From UBA2040 sp002384725 (GTDB lineage Bacteria > Bacteroidota > Bacteroidia > Flavobacteriales_D > Crocinitomicaceae), in NCBI GenBank assembly GCA_963926475.1, contig CAWUXE010000002.1, positions 186,001-250,000 of the forward strand: a DNA stretch of 64,000 bases, given 5' to 3'. Positions 63,542 to 64,000 of this stretch are shown here, in pieces. The notes below the pieces were generated by a model. The model worked only from the letters and a program-made list of their open reading frames with translations. It was not told the DNA's origin and did not search any database. The stretch's first letter is position 1. Each line of letters begins with the position of its first letter. The position numbers were made by a program, and so were the translations under genes.

Positions 63542-64000
63542 TTACTTTTCAATTATAATCTTCCGGAATTCCTCGGCTACAATAACTAAATAAGTTCCTT
63601 TTGAAACTCCAGTAAGCGATACTTCGACTTCTTTTTTATTGGCAGTCCCGTTCCATACTTTTCTTCCAATCTCGTCGATAATTGTTATAATTCGAAAAGA
63701 ATTGTCTTGGAATTCCAACTTCAAATAATCTGAAGTAGGGTTTGGAGAAACGGTCCAATTGTACGAATCTTTATTCAATTCGGATACGCCAATGGTGGTA
63801 TTTGTGCTCGCAATCGTTTTAGTAAAATAGATTTGCATTTTTCCGCTTCGTGTATCGCCCCAAACAGTGCAGAGTGTATCTCCGCGATAAACATTACTCA
63901 TAAAATCGTTTCCATTTTCTGAAATTAAACTATCAAACGGGATAAACTGACTGGAAATCTTATTGTTCTGAGCAAAAGTTTGACCATTATCCGTGCTTAC
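63542..64000 (-). CDS. C-terminal part of a T9SS-sorted protein, cut by the right edge
   Basis: A frame open from 63542 to the end of the window (153 codons visible, 5' end outside). VSTDNGQTFAQN and RGDTLCTVWGDTRSGKMQIYFTKT look like the last sialidase/BNR-type repeat (Asp-box region). The end, WTVSPNPTSDYLKLEF to GTYLVIVAEEFRKIIIEK, is a type A C-terminal sorting domain. So it is a secreted or cell-surface protein, possibly a glycan-acting or exo-alpha type, though catalytic residues are not visible here. Confidence 0.75.
   Translation of the reverse strand, partial: VSTDNGQTFAQNNKISSQFIPFDSLISENGNDFMSNVYRGDTLCTVWGDTRSGKMQIYFTKTIASTNTTIGVSELNKDSYNWTVSPNPTSDYLKLEFQDNSFRIITIIDEIGRKVWNGTANKKEVEVSLTGVSKGTYLVIVAEEFRKIIIEK

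Noticed and set aside
1..64000. Full reassignment of TAG to an amino acid, suggested by amber codons in both M16 genes and the DUF1361 gene
   Set aside because: Many intact genes end at TAG at the family's normal length (parA, lepB, the EEP protein, THX), and the DUF1361 gene has a TAA and a frameshift as well. Local readthrough remains possible, global reassignment does not.
1..64000. CRISPR array, insertion sequence, prophage, toxin-antitoxin or defence island
   Set aside because: No spaced direct-repeat array, transposase, integrase, phage structural gene or paired small toxin/antitoxin frame was seen on either strand.

Overview
The window is chromosomal DNA of a Bacteroidota bacterium, most likely Flavobacteriales close to Fluviicola/Crocinitomicaceae; the exact genus is inference. 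Signs are low GC, a 288-residue primary sigma factor without the long N-terminal region, promoters of TTTG...TAnnTTTG type, few Shine-Dalgarno sequences, type IX secretion C-terminal sorting domains, type III glutamine synthetase, long NusB and LepB forms, a 30S protein THX, and many Bacteroidota-specific DUF families (4294, 4494, 5683, 1573, 6132). I see no rRNA, tRNA, CRISPR array, transposase, integrase or phage gene. It reads as ordinary core genome with several broken or interrupted genes, not as an accessory island, and I did not find a convincing new multi-gene system.

Layout. 1-1.4 kb: decayed edge, a MarR regulator with a perfect palindrome at its start, and a SpoIIE-phosphatase remnant. 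1.4-7.8 kb (minus strand): beta-mannosidase and glycosylasparaginase (glycan breakdown), MltG, a GNAT enzyme, an unknown protein and DapF. 7.9-12 kb (plus): HtrA protease, sigma factor, GAPDH. 12-15.8 kb (minus): TonB-dependent receptor with a partner lipoprotein and two small exported proteins, one rich in His and Cys. 15.8-19.3 kb: DUF4294, YajC, DUF1573, NusB, amino-acid dehydrogenase. 19.4-27.8 kb (plus): ABC exporter, ParA-ParB, DUF5683, DapB, LepB, WbqC-like and a nuclease/phosphatase-fold protein. 27.8-30.3 kb: exported beta-propeller-like protein and IlvE. 30.5-35.5 kb: RecQ, an HTH-S24 regulator, a BrkB-like membrane protein, an orphan ABC ATPase. 35.6-45 kb (plus): RlmI-like methylase, MATE, Fmt, HU, frameshifted TrmH, THX, then a tight serC-serA-DUF1015-yggS-DUF1684 run. 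45-47.4 kb (minus): PDH E2 and E1-alpha. 47.6-49 kb: DUF1361 pseudogene and a LuxR response regulator. 49-57.6 kb (minus): GlnN, a large T9SS protein, M16 peptidase, PdxH, DUF4494 and an exported protein. 57.8-61.4 kb (plus): a pair of M16 peptidases, each with one in-frame amber codon. 61.5-64 kb: lipoprotein, DUF2911, DUF6132, rhodanese, and a T9SS gene cut by the right edge.

The most notable signals are lesions in otherwise intact genes: a frame change at A AAA AAG in the TrmH gene, single TAG codons in both M16 neighbours, a frame offset at a T run before DUF6132, and a heavily damaged DUF1361 gene. They may reflect real decay, recoding or sequence error; raw reads and relatives would decide. 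Regulatory signals of interest are the MarR palindrome, a direct repeat before the HTH-S24 regulator, and DnaA-box-like 9-mers before hup and before parA.
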